From positions 4,697,974 to 4,761,973 of the forward strand of contig AP019701.1 of the NCBI GenBank assembly GCA_006738865.1: a stretch of 64,000 bases of DNA, written 5' to 3'. The translations under genes were made by a program, and so were the position numbers. The notes beneath the pieces are model-generated. The model searched no databases and was not told the origin of the DNA. It was given only the letters and a program-made list of their open reading frames with translations. This DNA is from Allostella sp. ATCC 35155. Its GTDB lineage: Bacteria > Pseudomonadota > Alphaproteobacteria > ATCC43930 > Allostellaceae. Below, in pieces: positions 18,432 through 27,210 of the stretch; the first letter of the stretch is position 1; each line of letters starts with the position of its first letter.

Positions 18432-19624
18432 CGGCCCCGACTCCAGTGGTCGGCGCAGCCGGCGAGGAACCCGCGCAGGGTGGCGTGGAATTCCGGCTCG
18501 TCGAGCAGGAAGGCGTCGTGGCCCTTGTCGCTGTCGATCTCGACGAAGCTGACGTTCGCGGCCGCGGCATTGAGGGCATGCACGACGGCCCGGCTCTCGG
18601 AGGTCGGGAACAGCCAGTCGCTGGTGAAGGAGAAGAGGCAGAAGCGCGTGGGCGACCCGCGGAACGCGTTCGCCAGCACCCCGCCATGCTCGGCCGCGAT
18701 GTCGAAATAGTCCATCGCGCGGGTGATGTAGAGGTAGGAGTTCGCATCGAAGCGCTCGACGAAGGTCGAGCCCTGGTGACGCAGGTAGCTCTCCACCTGG
18801 AAGTCGGCGTCGAAGCCGTAGCTGAGGCCGGTGCGGTCCTGCAGGGCGCGGCCGAACTTGCGATGCAGCGCCGCTTCCGAGAGGTAGGTGATGTGCGCGG
18901 CCATGCGCGCCACCGCCAGCCCCGCCCCGGGACGGCGTCCCTGCTGCAGATAGTCGCCGCCGCACCAGTCGGGGTCGGCCATGATCGCCTGGCGGCCGAC
19001 CTCGTGAAAGGCGATGTTCTGGGCCGAGTGGCGGGCCGCGGTGGCGATCGGAACGGCCGAGAAGACCCGGTCGGGATAGCTCGTCGCCCATTGCAGGACC
19101 TGCATCCCGCCCATCGAGCCGCCGATGACGCAGAACAGCTTCTCGATCCCGAGATGCTCGATCAGCAGCTTCTGCGAGCGCACCATGTCAGCGATGGTGA
19201 TGACCGGGAAGGACAGACCCCATGGCTGCCCGGTCGCCGGGTCGATGTCGCGCGGCCCGCTGGTGCCGAGGCAGCCGCCCAGCACGTTCGCGCAGATGAC
19301 GAACCAACGCTCGGTGTCGACCACCTGGCCGGGGCCGACCAGCATCTCCCACCAGCCGGGCTTGCCGGTGACGGGGTGGGTCTCGGCGACGTACTGGTCG
19401 CCCGTCAGGGCATGACAGACCAGGATCGCGTTGGACTTGTCGGCGTTGAGCCGGCCATAGGTCTGGTAGGCGACGGTGAAGGGCCCGAGTTCCACGCCCG
19501 AATCGAGCCGGAACGGCCGGTCGCGGCCGAATTCGACGCGGTGGCCGGGAAGGTCGCCCCAGGCAGGCGCCAGTCCGTTTCGCATGGCCGGCGCGGCAGC
19601 CGGCCCGCCCGACGACACGCTCAT
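18428..19624 (-). CDS. metX: Homoserine O-acyltransferase MetX
   Basis: This is a 398-residue alpha/beta hydrolase-fold enzyme that acylates homoserine for methionine synthesis. The nucleophile is Ser170 in [15 protein letters not shown]. The Asp is in [10 protein letters not shown] and the His in [29 protein letters not shown] is the conserved specificity region. Whether it uses acetyl- or succinyl-CoA cannot be settled by eye. It heads the metXW unit and is divergent from the chorismate mutase gene. A good promoter and a 5' hairpin lie upstream, with GGAAGG just before the start. Confidence 0.95.
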   Translation of the reverse strand: MSVSSGGPAAAPAMRNGLAPAWGDLPGHRVEFGRDRPFRLDSGVELGPFTVAYQTYGRLNADKSNAILVCHALTGDQYVAETHPVTGKPGWWEMLVGPGQVVDTERWFVICANVLGGCLGTSGPRDIDPATGQPWGLSFPVITIADMVRSQKLLIEHLGIEKLFCVIGGSMGGMQVLQWATSYPDRVFSAVPIATAARHSAQNIAFHEVGRQAIMADPDWCGGDYLQQGRRPGAGLAVARMAAHITYLSEAALHRKFGRALQDRTGLSYGFDADFQVESYLRHQGSTFVERFDANSYLYITRAMDYFDIAAEHGGVLANAFRGSPTRFCLFSFTSDWLFPTSESRAVVHALNAAAANVSFVEIDSDKGHDAFLLDEPEFHATLRGFLAGCADHWSRGR

Positions 19625-19643
19625 GGAAGACCTTCCGGGACTG

Positions 19644-19668
19644 GGCCCTGCCGGGTTGTGGCAGGGCC
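19644..19668 (-). promoter_or_regulatory. Stem-loop at the 5' end of the metX leader
   Basis: A perfect 9-bp stem (GGCCCTGCC with GGCAGGGCC) and a 7-base loop lie just downstream of the predicted transcription start and 20 bases before the metX ATG. The leader (about 40 bases) does not match the SAM-II riboswitch pattern often seen upstream of alphaproteobacterial metX or metA genes. It may stabilise the mRNA or regulate translation. Confidence 0.5.
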
Positions 19669-19672
19669 GGGA

Positions 19673-19701
19673 TCGTTAGAAAGCGCACCCGCAAATGTCA
19701 A
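19673..19701 (-). promoter_or_regulatory. Predicted sigma-70 promoter of metX-metW
   Basis: On the minus strand a consensus TTGACA (19696-19701) and TAACGA (19673-19678) are spaced by exactly 17 bases. Transcription would start near 19666, giving a short leader before the metX ATG at 19624. Confidence 0.65.
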
Positions 19702-19789
19702 TGTTTTCTTTGCTTTCGCGCGGCACGCGGACTATCTGTAACCCCCTTTTTCGCCGCTCCGGCACACCCGTCCCGGCCGCCCTCGCCCC

Positions 19790-20632
19790 ATGACGCCCCC
19801 TGCCGCTTCCACCACCGTCGCCCCCAGCCTCGACGATCTCCGCCGGCGCATCGACGCGATCGACGACGGGCTGCTCGAACTCATCCAGGAGCGGGCGGCC
19901 ATCGTCGGCGCGATCGCGGCGGCCAAGCGCGCCTCGGGCAGCGCCGGTGCCTTCCGGCCCGGGCGCGAGGCCCAGGTCATGCGACGGCTCGCCGGGCAGC
20001 TGTCGGGCCCCTTCGGCCTCGCCACGATGGTCCGCCTGTGGCGCGAGATCATGTGCGAGTTCACCCGCCTGCAGGGCCCCTTCTCGGCCGCCGTCGCCTG
20101 CACGGCCGGCCACCCCGGCCTGTGGGATCTGGCGCGTGACCATTTCGGCGCCGAGACGCCGCTGGCCGGTCATGCCACGCCGGACAGCGTGCTGGCCGCG
20201 GTGGAGGCGGGCGAAGCGACCGTCGGCGTGCTGGCCGTCCCCTCCGCCGCGCCCGAGGGCGCCTGGTGGCCGCGGCTGCGCAGCGACGACGCGGACCGCA
20301 TCCGCATCATCAGCCGGCTGCCCTTCGCCAGCGCCGGCAGCGCCCGCGGGCCCGGCCTCGACGCGGTCGCCGTCGCCCGCCTGCCGACCGAGGCCTCCGG
20401 CCAGGACCGCAGCTTCCTCGCCCTTCCCGTCGCCGACGCCGGGGAGACCGTCCGCATCCTGCAGGCAGCCGGCCTGTCGCTCCGCGGCGCCGGTGCCGTC
20501 GCGGCCGGGGCGACGCTGGCGGAGGTCGAGGGCTATCTCGACGACGGCGACGCCCGTCTCGCCCGCCTGCCGGCCGGAACGCTGGTCCTGGGCGCCTATG
20601 CCATTCCCCTGGCGGAATCCGGCGGCCGCTGA
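19790..20632 (+). CDS. Chorismate mutase (AroQ domain) with C-terminal prephenate-dehydratase-like region
   Basis: This 280-residue protein begins with an AroQ-type chorismate mutase domain (LDDLRRRIDAIDDGLLELIQ, residues 14-95) that makes prephenate. The remaining 185 residues look like a reduced periplasmic-binding/PDT-like domain (AVACTAGHPGLWDLARDHFG) without the TRF-type catalytic motif of an active dehydratase. I infer mutase activity only. It opens a chorismate mutase-hisC-tyrA unit, divergent from metX across 165 bases. The order is one I recall from Rhodospirillales. The start ATG at 19790 follows a C-rich leader with a poor ribosome site. Confidence 0.85.
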   Translation: MTPPAASTTVAPSLDDLRRRIDAIDDGLLELIQERAAIVGAIAAAKRASGSAGAFRPGREAQVMRRLAGQLSGPFGLATMVRLWREIMCEFTRLQGPFSAAVACTAGHPGLWDLARDHFGAETPLAGHATPDSVLAAVEAGEATVGVLAVPSAAPEGAWWPRLRSDDADRIRIISRLPFASAGSARGPGLDAVAVARLPTEASGQDRSFLALPVADAGETVRILQAAGLSLRGAGAVAAGATLAEVEGYLDDGDARLARLPAGTLVLGAYAIPLAESGGR

Positions 20633-20665
20633 GCGGCCCGGCCGACGCCGATCGAGGACACTCCG

Positions 20666-21811
20666 ATGACCACCCCCACCAGCCCGATCGCATCCGAACC
20701 CACGCCGGCCGTCCCGCCCCGCCTCGAGGCCAAGCCGGGTATCCTCGACATCGCGCCCTATGTCGGCGGCGATCATTCGGCCGAGGGCGTCAACCGGGTG
20801 TTCCGCCTCGCATCGAACGAGAACACGATCGGCCCCAGCCCCAAGGCGAAGGCCGCCTATGCCGCGATCGCGGGCGAGATCCACCGCTATCCGGACGGGC
20901 AGTCGGACCGGCTGCGGCGCACCATCGGGCGGGTCAACGGGCTCGACCCGGCGCGCATCGTCTGCGGCGCCGGCTCGGACGAACTGCTGCAGATCCTGAC
21001 CAAATGCTATGCCGGCGTCGGCGACGAGGTGCTCTACAGCCAGTACGGCTTCATGATGTACCCGATCGCGGCGAAGTCGGTCGGCGCGGTGCCCGTGGCC
21101 GCGCCCGAGCGCGACCTCTGCACGGACGTCGACGCCCTCCTGGCCCGCGTCACCGAGCGCACCCGCATCCTCTTCCTCGCCAACCCGAACAACCCGACCG
21201 GCAGCTGGCTGCCGCGGGCGGAGATGCGCCGGCTCCATGCCGGGCTGCCGGGCAATGTGCTGCTGGTGATCGACGCGGCCTATGCCGAGTATGTCGAGGA
21301 TGCGGACTACGATCCCGGGATCGAGCTGGTCGACGACGCCGAGAACGTGGTGATGACCCGCACCTTCTCGAAGATCTATGCCCTGGCCGGCCTGCGCCTC
21401 GGCTGGATGTACGGCTCGCCGGCGGTGGTCGATGTCGTCAACCGCGTGCGTGGCCCCTTCAACGTGACCTTGGCCGCCCAGGAAGCGGGCGTCGCGGCGA
21501 TGGAGGACGAGGCCTTCGTGCAGCACTCGCGCGAGACGGCGACGCGCTGGCGGGAATGGCTGACGGCCGAGCTGGCCGCCCTCGGCCTCACCGTCTACCC
21601 CAGCGTCGCGAACTTCGTGCTGGTGCGCTTCCCCAGCGAGCCCGGCCGCGATGCCGCTGCCGCGCTCGCCTTCCTCAAGCGCCGCGGCGTGCTCGTGCGC
21701 GGCATGGCCGGCTACGGCCTGCCGGACTGCCTGCGCATCGGGATCGGCATCGAGGAGGAGATGCGCGCGGTCCAGGCGACGGTCGCCGACTTCCTCGCCG
21801 GCCGGCCCTGA
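20666..21811 (+). CDS. hisC: Histidinol-phosphate aminotransferase
   Basis: This is a 381-residue PLP-dependent class I/II aminotransferase. The conserved LASNENTIGPSPKA is near residue 50, ANPNNPTGSW near 170, and the PLP Lys at about residue 236 is in TRTFSKIYALAGLRLGW. It transaminates imidazole acetol-phosphate in histidine synthesis. In this context, between chorismate mutase and tyrA, it probably also acts on prephenate or aromatic keto acids. GAGGA lies 8-12 bases before the ATG. The stop is only 5 bases from the first tyrA copy, suggesting coupling. Confidence 0.93.
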   Translation: MTTPTSPIASEPTPAVPPRLEAKPGILDIAPYVGGDHSAEGVNRVFRLASNENTIGPSPKAKAAYAAIAGEIHRYPDGQSDRLRRTIGRVNGLDPARIVCGAGSDELLQILTKCYAGVGDEVLYSQYGFMMYPIAAKSVGAVPVAAPERDLCTDVDALLARVTERTRILFLANPNNPTGSWLPRAEMRRLHAGLPGNVLLVIDAAYAEYVEDADYDPGIELVDDAENVVMTRTFSKIYALAGLRLGWMYGSPAVVDVVNRVRGPFNVTLAAQEAGVAAMEDEAFVQHSRETATRWREWLTAELAALGLTVYPSVANFVLVRFPSEPGRDAAAALAFLKRRGVLVRGMAGYGLPDCLRIGIGIEEEMRAVQATVADFLAGRP

Positions 21812-21816
21812 AGGCA

Positions 21817-22695
21817 ATGGCCCCCTTCCGCCGGCTTGCGCTGATCGGGATCGGCCTGATCGGCTCGTCGCTGGCGCGCGTCGCGCGCCGCGCGGGACTG
21901 GCCGACGAGATCGTCTGCTCCTCCCGCCGCGAGGAGACCCGCGAGAAGGCCCTCGCGCTCGGCATCGTCGACCATGCCTTCGCCAGCGCCGCCGACGCCG
22001 CCCGCGGCGCCGACCTCGTCCTCTTCTGCACCCCCGTCGGCACCTATGCCGACCTCTCGGCCGAGATCGCGCCCGTCCTCGAACCGGGCGCCATCCTCTC
22101 CGACGTCGGATCGGTCAAGCAGGCCGTCGTCCGCGACATCGGCCCCAACGTCCCAGACGGCGTCCACTTCATCCCCGGCCACCCGATCGCCGGCACCGAG
22201 CATTCGGGCCCCGAGTCCGGCTTCGCCGAACTCTTCCAGGGCCGCTGGTGCATCCTGACCCCGCCGCCCGGCGCCGACGCCGATGCCATAGCCCGGCTGC
22301 GCGCCTTCTGGGAGGCCGCCGGCTCCGAGGTCGTCGAGATGGACCCCGCCCATCACGACAAGGTGCTGGCCATCACCTCGCACCTGCCCCACCTCATCGC
22401 CTACACCATCGTCGGCACCGCCACCGACCTCGAGGAGAGCCTGCGCTCCGAGGTCATCAAATACTCCGCCGGCGGCTTCCGCGACTTCACCCGCATCGCC
22501 GCGTCCGACCCCGTGATGTGGCGCGACATCTTCCTCGACAACCGCGAGGCCGTGCTCGAGATGCTCGGCCGCTTCTCCGAGGATCTCGCCTACCTCCAGC
22601 GCGCCATCCGCTGGGGCGAAGGCGACAAGCTCCACGAACTCTTCACCCGCACCAGAGCCATCCGCCGCGGCATCATCGAGGCCAGGCAGGCGTGA
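21817..22695 (+). CDS. tyrA: Prephenate/arogenate dehydrogenase, copy 1
   Basis: This 292-residue enzyme oxidatively decarboxylates prephenate or arogenate in tyrosine synthesis. The NAD motif is GIGLIGSSLARVARRAG near residues 10-26, and the catalytic region is GVHFIPGHPIAGTEHSGPES. Downstream helices contain the HHDKVLAITSHLPHLIAY signature. It begins 5 bases after hisC with a weak site (AAGG), so it is probably translated by coupling. From 21819 to 22655 no difference from the second copy was seen, but the last 35 bases differ and give a shorter C-terminus (IIEARQA). It is likely the ancestral operon copy. Confidence 0.93.
   Translation: MAPFRRLALIGIGLIGSSLARVARRAGLADEIVCSSRREETREKALALGIVDHAFASAADAARGADLVLFCTPVGTYADLSAEIAPVLEPGAILSDVGSVKQAVVRDIGPNVPDGVHFIPGHPIAGTEHSGPESGFAELFQGRWCILTPPPGADADAIARLRAFWEAAGSEVVEMDPAHHDKVLAITSHLPHLIAYTIVGTATDLEESLRSEVIKYSAGGFRDFTRIAASDPVMWRDIFLDNREAVLEMLGRFSEDLAYLQRAIRWGEGDKLHELFTRTRAIRRGIIEARQA
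21819..22655 (+). repeat. 837-bp direct repeat, unit 1 (tyrA)
   Basis: Bases 21819-22655 match 22946-23782 with a constant offset of 1127 and no difference found by eye. Downstream the similarity continues for about 35 bases with several substitutions, then stops. Upstream it stops abruptly. Confidence 0.92.
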
Positions 22696-22907
22696 TCGAC
22701 GGCGGCATTGACGCGCGCGGCGCGACCCCATAGGTTCCCGGCCGTGACGACGAACCGACCCATCGCCGGGCTCTATTACGCCGCCTCCCATAGAGGCGGC
22801 CAAGGTTCGATCACGATCTGACGAAACCTGCGCCGCCGCCACCCGGCGGCGTTTCGGTTTCCAGCATCCGGCCTCCGGGCGGCAGGTCCGCCTACCGGAG
22901 CCGAACG
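22696..22907 (+). other. Spacer between tyrA copies with stacked hairpins
   Basis: This 212-base spacer contains no convincing gene, although a 25-codon GTG frame starts at 22743. An 8-bp stem with 5-base loop lies at 22780-22800 (GCCGCCTC with GAGGCGGC). A larger GC-rich hairpin lies at 22822-22861, where CGAAAC/GTTTCG or GAAACC/GGTTTC can flank a 7-8 bp GC stem. The latter could act as a terminator or attenuator between the copies. CCGGAG precedes the second tyrA start. Confidence 0.55.
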
Positions 22908-23846
22908 ATGGATACCCACCCCTCTCTCACTCCCGGCCGACGTCCGGCCCCCTTCCGCCGGCTTGCGCTGATCGGGATCGGCCTGATCGGCTCGTCGCTG
23001 GCGCGCGTCGCGCGCCGCGCGGGACTGGCCGACGAGATCGTCTGCTCCTCCCGCCGCGAGGAGACCCGCGAGAAGGCCCTCGCGCTCGGCATCGTCGACC
23101 ATGCCTTCGCCAGCGCCGCCGACGCCGCCCGCGGCGCCGACCTCGTCCTCTTCTGCACCCCCGTCGGCACCTATGCCGACCTCTCGGCCGAGATCGCGCC
23201 CGTCCTCGAACCGGGCGCCATCCTCTCCGACGTCGGATCGGTCAAGCAGGCCGTCGTCCGCGACATCGGCCCCAACGTCCCAGACGGCGTCCACTTCATC
23301 CCCGGCCACCCGATCGCCGGCACCGAGCATTCGGGCCCCGAGTCCGGCTTCGCCGAACTCTTCCAGGGCCGCTGGTGCATCCTGACCCCGCCGCCCGGCG
23401 CCGACGCCGATGCCATAGCCCGGCTGCGCGCCTTCTGGGAGGCCGCCGGCTCCGAGGTCGTCGAGATGGACCCCGCCCATCACGACAAGGTGCTGGCCAT
23501 CACCTCGCACCTGCCCCACCTCATCGCCTACACCATCGTCGGCACCGCCACCGACCTCGAGGAGAGCCTGCGCTCCGAGGTCATCAAATACTCCGCCGGC
23601 GGCTTCCGCGACTTCACCCGCATCGCCGCGTCCGACCCCGTGATGTGGCGCGACATCTTCCTCGACAACCGCGAGGCCGTGCTCGAGATGCTCGGCCGCT
23701 TCTCCGAGGATCTCGCCTACCTCCAGCGCGCCATCCGCTGGGGCGAAGGCGACAAGCTCCACGAACTCTTCACCCGCACCAGGGCCATCCGGCGGGGCGT
23801 CATCGAGGCCGGCCAGCACGTGCCGCCAGCCCCGGCCTCCGCATAG
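22908..23846 (+). CDS. tyrA: Prephenate/arogenate dehydrogenase, copy 2
   Basis: This is the second copy, 312 residues. It has its own N-terminal extension (MDTHPSLTPGRRP) and a longer C-terminus (VIEAGQHVPPAPASA). The central residues are identical to copy 1, with the same NAD motif and catalytic His region. It has a better ribosome site (CCGGAG, 7 bases before the ATG) and is separated from copy 1 by hairpins, so it may be expressed on its own. Sequence gives no functional difference. The identity suggests a very recent duplication, gene conversion or an assembly duplication. Confidence 0.9.
   Translation: MDTHPSLTPGRRPAPFRRLALIGIGLIGSSLARVARRAGLADEIVCSSRREETREKALALGIVDHAFASAADAARGADLVLFCTPVGTYADLSAEIAPVLEPGAILSDVGSVKQAVVRDIGPNVPDGVHFIPGHPIAGTEHSGPESGFAELFQGRWCILTPPPGADADAIARLRAFWEAAGSEVVEMDPAHHDKVLAITSHLPHLIAYTIVGTATDLEESLRSEVIKYSAGGFRDFTRIAASDPVMWRDIFLDNREAVLEMLGRFSEDLAYLQRAIRWGEGDKLHELFTRTRAIRRGVIEAGQHVPPAPASA
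22946..23782 (+). repeat. 837-bp direct repeat, unit 2 (tyrA)
   Basis: This is the second unit of the direct repeat described for 21819-22655. Its flanks (GACGTCC upstream, GGCCATCCGG downstream) differ from those of unit 1. Confidence 0.92.
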
Positions 23847-23861
23847 CGGCATCCCCGAAAT

Positions 23862-23901
23862 GGCGACGCCGCGCCGTCCCTCCAGACAGCGCGGCGTCGC
23901 C
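23862..23901. terminator. Hairpin between tyrA copy 2 and the HU gene
   Basis: A perfect 13-bp GC stem (GGCGACGCCGCGC with GCGCGGCGTCGCC) encloses a 14-base loop between two convergent genes. No T-run follows on either strand, so a bidirectional, possibly Rho-assisted terminator is inferred. Confidence 0.6.
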
Positions 23902-23949
23902 GAACCCGTGGCACCCGGCGCATGCTCGCCGGGGGCTATGTGACCGCCG

Positions 23950-24246
23950 TCAGACGGCTTCCTTCAGATCCTTGGCCGGCCGGAAGGCGATCTTCTTCGA
24001 CGCCTTGATCTCGATCGGCTCGCCGGTGGCGGGGTTGCGACCCGTGCGCGCCGGGCGCGAACGGACCTGGAGAATGCCGAGGCCGGTGATCCGAACCTTG
24101 TCGCCGTTCTTCAGATGCTCCGCCACCAGTTCGACGAGATCCTCGAGCACGGCACCCGCCAGCTTCTTCGGCATCTCGTGCTTCTCGGCGAGGGTCGCCG
24201 CCAACTGGCGCAGCGACACCGTCGGAGTGGTCTCAGCAGCCGCCAT
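23950..24246 (-). CDS. HU-family DNA-binding protein
   Basis: This 98-residue histone-like protein has an N-terminal helical dimerisation part (LRQLAATLAEKHEMPKKLAG). The HU signature follows in the beta arm (GRNPATGEPIEIKASKKIAF) with a LKEAV end. HU proteins bend and compact DNA as dimers. The start at 24246 is supported by AGGAG upstream and gives the standard length plus an eight-residue leader; a longer frame runs to 24351 but is poorly HU-like. It is monocistronic and faces tyrA copy 2. Confidence 0.92.
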   Translation of the reverse strand: MAAAETTPTVSLRQLAATLAEKHEMPKKLAGAVLEDLVELVAEHLKNGDKVRITGLGILQVRSRPARTGRNPATGEPIEIKASKKIAFRPAKDLKEAV

Positions 24247-24375
24247 GACGATTCTTGCTCCTGTGGTAACTCTCGTGATCGGGCGCCGCCGCGGGGTCGC
24301 GACGGCGCGGGCGGGAGCGATAGCAACATCGGGACAAACATGCCACTGCAAAAAGTGCCGGTTTCATCGGTACTC

Positions 24376-25410
24376 TCAGCGATCGGGCCATGCGATCGGG
24401 GGTAGCGTCAGCAGCTTGAAGGCGCCCGCCCCGGCCGGTCCGGCGGACAGCGTACCGTCCTGCACCGAGAACTGCGCGGACACCGTCTGGCCCGTTCCAT
24501 CGCCGGTTGGCCGGGCGATGGCGCCGAGCAGCGCGCGCAGCCCGAACGCCTCCATGCGTCCGAGGCGGTCGGTCGCCACCAGCCGGTCCAGGATCGCATC
24601 GTGCCCCGCCACCTCGGCCGTGCCGGCGAGGATCGGCTGCAAGGCCCGGTCGAGCGCCAGGGTGAAGGCACCTTCGGCCCGCACCGGGCCCCAGACGACC
24701 CGGAATCGGGAGACGTCGACGGTACCGCCCGCGCTGCGCCAGGCCTCCAGCGCCGCGGCCGGCGGCAGCGGCGGAATGCGTTCGACGAGCACCCCCTCGC
24801 CCGCCACCGTGGCGACGTCGCGACCGAACAGCGGCTCCGGCCGGGCCGGGAGCCGGATGACGTCCGCGCCCAGGCCGATTGCCGTCGCCGCCGGGCGCCC
24901 CGGATCGGGTGCGAGCCGCAGCCGGACCGCGGCAATGGTCAGCGGATCGGAGTCGGTCCCGGCGACATCGCGGGCGACGAGCGCGAGGATGCCGCCCGCT
25001 CCACCGCCGGTGAACGTGCCCTCGACGCCGCCGACCGTCGCCTGCCAGCGATCACGCCCGGCCGCGAGGTCGAGGCGGCTCTGCTCGGGCACGGCGATGA
25101 CCCACTCGGCGAGGCGCCAGGGCCGTGCGGTGCCGATCAGCCGCTGCCCCGACCAGCGCGCCGAGGGATATGCGCGCATACGCTCGAGCACCGGCGACGG
25201 CAGCTCGATGCGGAACGACAGGGGAAACCCCGAGACCGCGGCCGGCCCGTGGCTGATGCGCAGCCCCTCGGTGGCGAGCCCCGCGGCCCAGACCGGCAGG
25301 CCGGCGCGGATGTCGTCGGCGATGCGATGCCAGAACCAGGCATAGGCGCCGCCGGCGACCGCCAGGACCAGCATGGCCAGCACGGCGGCTATACGAAATC
25401 GCAAGCTCAT
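24376..25410 (-). CDS. DUF2125 domain-containing protein
   Basis: This is a 344-residue envelope protein. It has an N-terminal membrane anchor or uncleaved signal (FRIAAVLAMLVLAVAGGAYA, residues 5-24) followed by a periplasmic region rich in beta strands. Phrases such as GLATEGLRISHGPAAVSGFP and FRIELPSPVLE are typical of the DUF2125 family in Alphaproteobacteria. The function is unknown. There is no Cys lipobox. It lies upstream of the HU gene on the same strand with a 129-base gap and is divergent from chaC. Confidence 0.82.
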   Translation of the reverse strand: MSLRFRIAAVLAMLVLAVAGGAYAWFWHRIADDIRAGLPVWAAGLATEGLRISHGPAAVSGFPLSFRIELPSPVLERMRAYPSARWSGQRLIGTARPWRLAEWVIAVPEQSRLDLAAGRDRWQATVGGVEGTFTGGGAGGILALVARDVAGTDSDPLTIAAVRLRLAPDPGRPAATAIGLGADVIRLPARPEPLFGRDVATVAGEGVLVERIPPLPPAAALEAWRSAGGTVDVSRFRVVWGPVRAEGAFTLALDRALQPILAGTAEVAGHDAILDRLVATDRLGRMEAFGLRALLGAIARPTGDGTGQTVSAQFSVQDGTLSAGPAGAGAFKLLTLPPIAWPDR

Positions 25411-25491
25411 CCCCCTGCATAACTCGGGTCGCGCGGCGACGCGACCGCTTGCGGATGGCGCGCCGCCGGGTAGAGTCCCCGTCCGCTGCCC

Positions 25492-26058
25492 ATGCTTGCC
25501 CTATCTCCCTGCACGTCCGGCCATTTCTGGGTCTTCGGCTACGGCTCCCTGATGTGGAACCCCGGCTTCGAACCTTCGGAGGCCCGTCCCGGCCTCCTGC
25601 TCGGCTATCATCGCCGCTTCTGTCTCTACTCGACCCAGTATCGCGGGACCGAGCAGTGCCCCGGCCTGGTGCTCGGGCTCGACCGGGGCGGCTCCTGCCG
25701 GGGGCTGGCGCTGCGCATCCCGGTGGAGCAGCTGGAGGCGGTCAAGACGGCGCTCTGGGAGCGCGAGATGCTGAACGACGAGTATCATCCGCGCATCCTG
25801 CCCGTGCGAACGCCGCAGGGGCGGGTGCCGTGCCTGACCTTCGTCGTCGACCGCCGCAACCGCTTCTACAGCGGGCGGCTCGCGCTGGCGGAGACCGCCG
25901 CCATCATCGCCGCCGCCCATGGCGACCGCGGCACCTGCATCGAATACCTGGACAACACGGTGCGGCACCTCGACGCGCTCGGCCTCAGCGACCGCTCGCT
26001 CGTCCGCCTGCGCGACCAGACCCGCCGACTTCTGCCGCCACACCCGGCGCCGGCGTAA
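25492..26058 (+). CDS. Gamma-glutamylcyclotransferase, ChaC family
   Basis: This 188-residue enzyme of the ChaC family cleaves glutathione to 5-oxoproline and Cys-Gly. The signature VFGYGSLMWNPGFEPSEA (residues 12-29) binds the gamma-glutamyl group, and the acidic LWEREM region carries the candidate catalytic Glu. The length matches bacterial ChaC proteins. It is divergent from the DUF2125 gene and is followed 27 bases later by a secreted hydrolase gene, possibly in the same unit. Together with GST and gloB in the window, it points to active glutathione metabolism. Confidence 0.9.
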   Translation: MLALSPCTSGHFWVFGYGSLMWNPGFEPSEARPGLLLGYHRRFCLYSTQYRGTEQCPGLVLGLDRGGSCRGLALRIPVEQLEAVKTALWEREMLNDEYHPRILPVRTPQGRVPCLTFVVDRRNRFYSGRLALAETAAIIAAAHGDRGTCIEYLDNTVRHLDALGLSDRSLVRLRDQTRRLLPPHPAPA

Positions 26059-26085
26059 CTTCGCGACCGCTCCGGAGTGCCGTCG

Positions 26086-27189
26086 ATGATCCTGCGCCTC
26101 GCCCTGCTGCTGCTGGCCGCAGCCCTCTTCTTCTCCCCCGCGACGTCGCTCGCGCGCTTCGACGGCCTCGTCGAGGGGCCGGTGACCGTGCCGGCCGTCC
26201 CCGCCGACGGAGGCCCGGCCGTCGATCTCTCCGGCTATCTCGCGCGTCCCGATCGGCCGGGGCGGTTTCCCATGGTGCTGCTGACCCACGGCAGCCCGCG
26301 CGACGGGCGCGACCGGGCGAAGATGCGGGCCGAAGGGGCTGCCCGCCAGGCCCGCGACTTCGCCCGTCGCGGCTGGGTCGCACTGTCGGTGCTGCGGCGC
26401 GGCTACGGAACCTCGGGCGGCACGTTCGCCGAGGGGGCCGGGCCGTGCGGCGACCGCTCCTACGCCGAGGCCGGGCGCAGCGCGGCCGTCGACCTGCGCG
26501 AGGCCGCGCAGTGGCTGGCGCGCCAGAATTGGTCCGACCCGACCCGGCTGCTGCTGGTCGGCGTGTCCGCCGGCGGCTTCGCCGCGACCGCGTTGGCATC
26601 GGACCCGCCGCCGGGGCTGGTCGGCGTCGTCAGCTTCGCCGGCGGCCGCGGCTCGCGTGGGCCGGACGACGTCTGCCAGCCCGAGCGCCTGGTCGCCGCC
26701 TTCGCCGAATACGGCCGCACCGCCCGCGCGCCCGCGCTGTGGATCTATGCCGAGAACGATCGCTATTTCGGGCCGCAGCTGGCGCGCAGCCTGCGGGACG
26801 CCTATGCCGCGGGTGGCGCGCCGGTCGAGTTCCACATGCTGCCGCCCTTCGGCGAGGACGGTCATGCCGTCTATGGCCGGGCCCTGGCGCAATGGTGGCC
26901 CATCGTCGACGCCTTCCTGCGGCGTCACGGCCTGCCGACCTGGTCTGCGGCGGTTCTCAGTCCCGACCGCCTGCCGGGCGCGGGCGAGCGGCACCGCGAG
27001 GCCTTCGAACGGTATCTCGCCGCGCCGGGCGAGAAGGCGTTCGCGGCCTCCCCGTCCGGCCGTTTCGGCTGGGCGACCGGCCGGCCGTCGAGCGCAGCCG
27101 CCGCGGAGGCCGCGCTGGACTTCTGTCACGGCGGCACCGGCGATCCCGGCTGCCGCCTCTATTTCCGCAATCTGGCGCCCGTTCCGTAG
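26086..27189 (+). CDS. Secreted alpha/beta hydrolase (dienelactone hydrolase/peptidase-like)
   Basis: This 367-residue protein starts with a signal peptide (MILRLALLLLAAALFFSPAT). The hydrolase core has the oxyanion region LLTHGSPRDGRD and the nucleophile elbow GVSAGGFAA. The likely Asp lies in YAENDRYFGP and the His in GEDGHAVYGRAL. The C-terminal ~80 residues include two Cys (DFCHGGTGDPGCRLYF), perhaps a disulfide. GGAG 8 bases upstream supports the ATG at 26086 rather than the GTG at 26077. The substrate is unknown. The gene ends 21 bases from convergent leuB. Confidence 0.82.
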   Translation: MILRLALLLLAAALFFSPATSLARFDGLVEGPVTVPAVPADGGPAVDLSGYLARPDRPGRFPMVLLTHGSPRDGRDRAKMRAEGAARQARDFARRGWVALSVLRRGYGTSGGTFAEGAGPCGDRSYAEAGRSAAVDLREAAQWLARQNWSDPTRLLLVGVSAGGFAATALASDPPPGLVGVVSFAGGRGSRGPDDVCQPERLVAAFAEYGRTARAPALWIYAENDRYFGPQLARSLRDAYAAGGAPVEFHMLPPFGEDGHAVYGRALAQWWPIVDAFLRRHGLPTWSAAVLSPDRLPGAGERHREAFERYLAAPGEKAFAASPSGRFGWATGRPSSAAAAEAALDFCHGGTGDPGCRLYFRNLAPVP

Positions 27190-27210
27190 GCGGGAGCGGG
27201 CGCCGCCCCG

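Noticed and set aside
19625..19789. SAM-II riboswitch in front of metX
   Set aside because: The expected pseudoknot pattern could not be found; only a simple hairpin and a promoter are visible.
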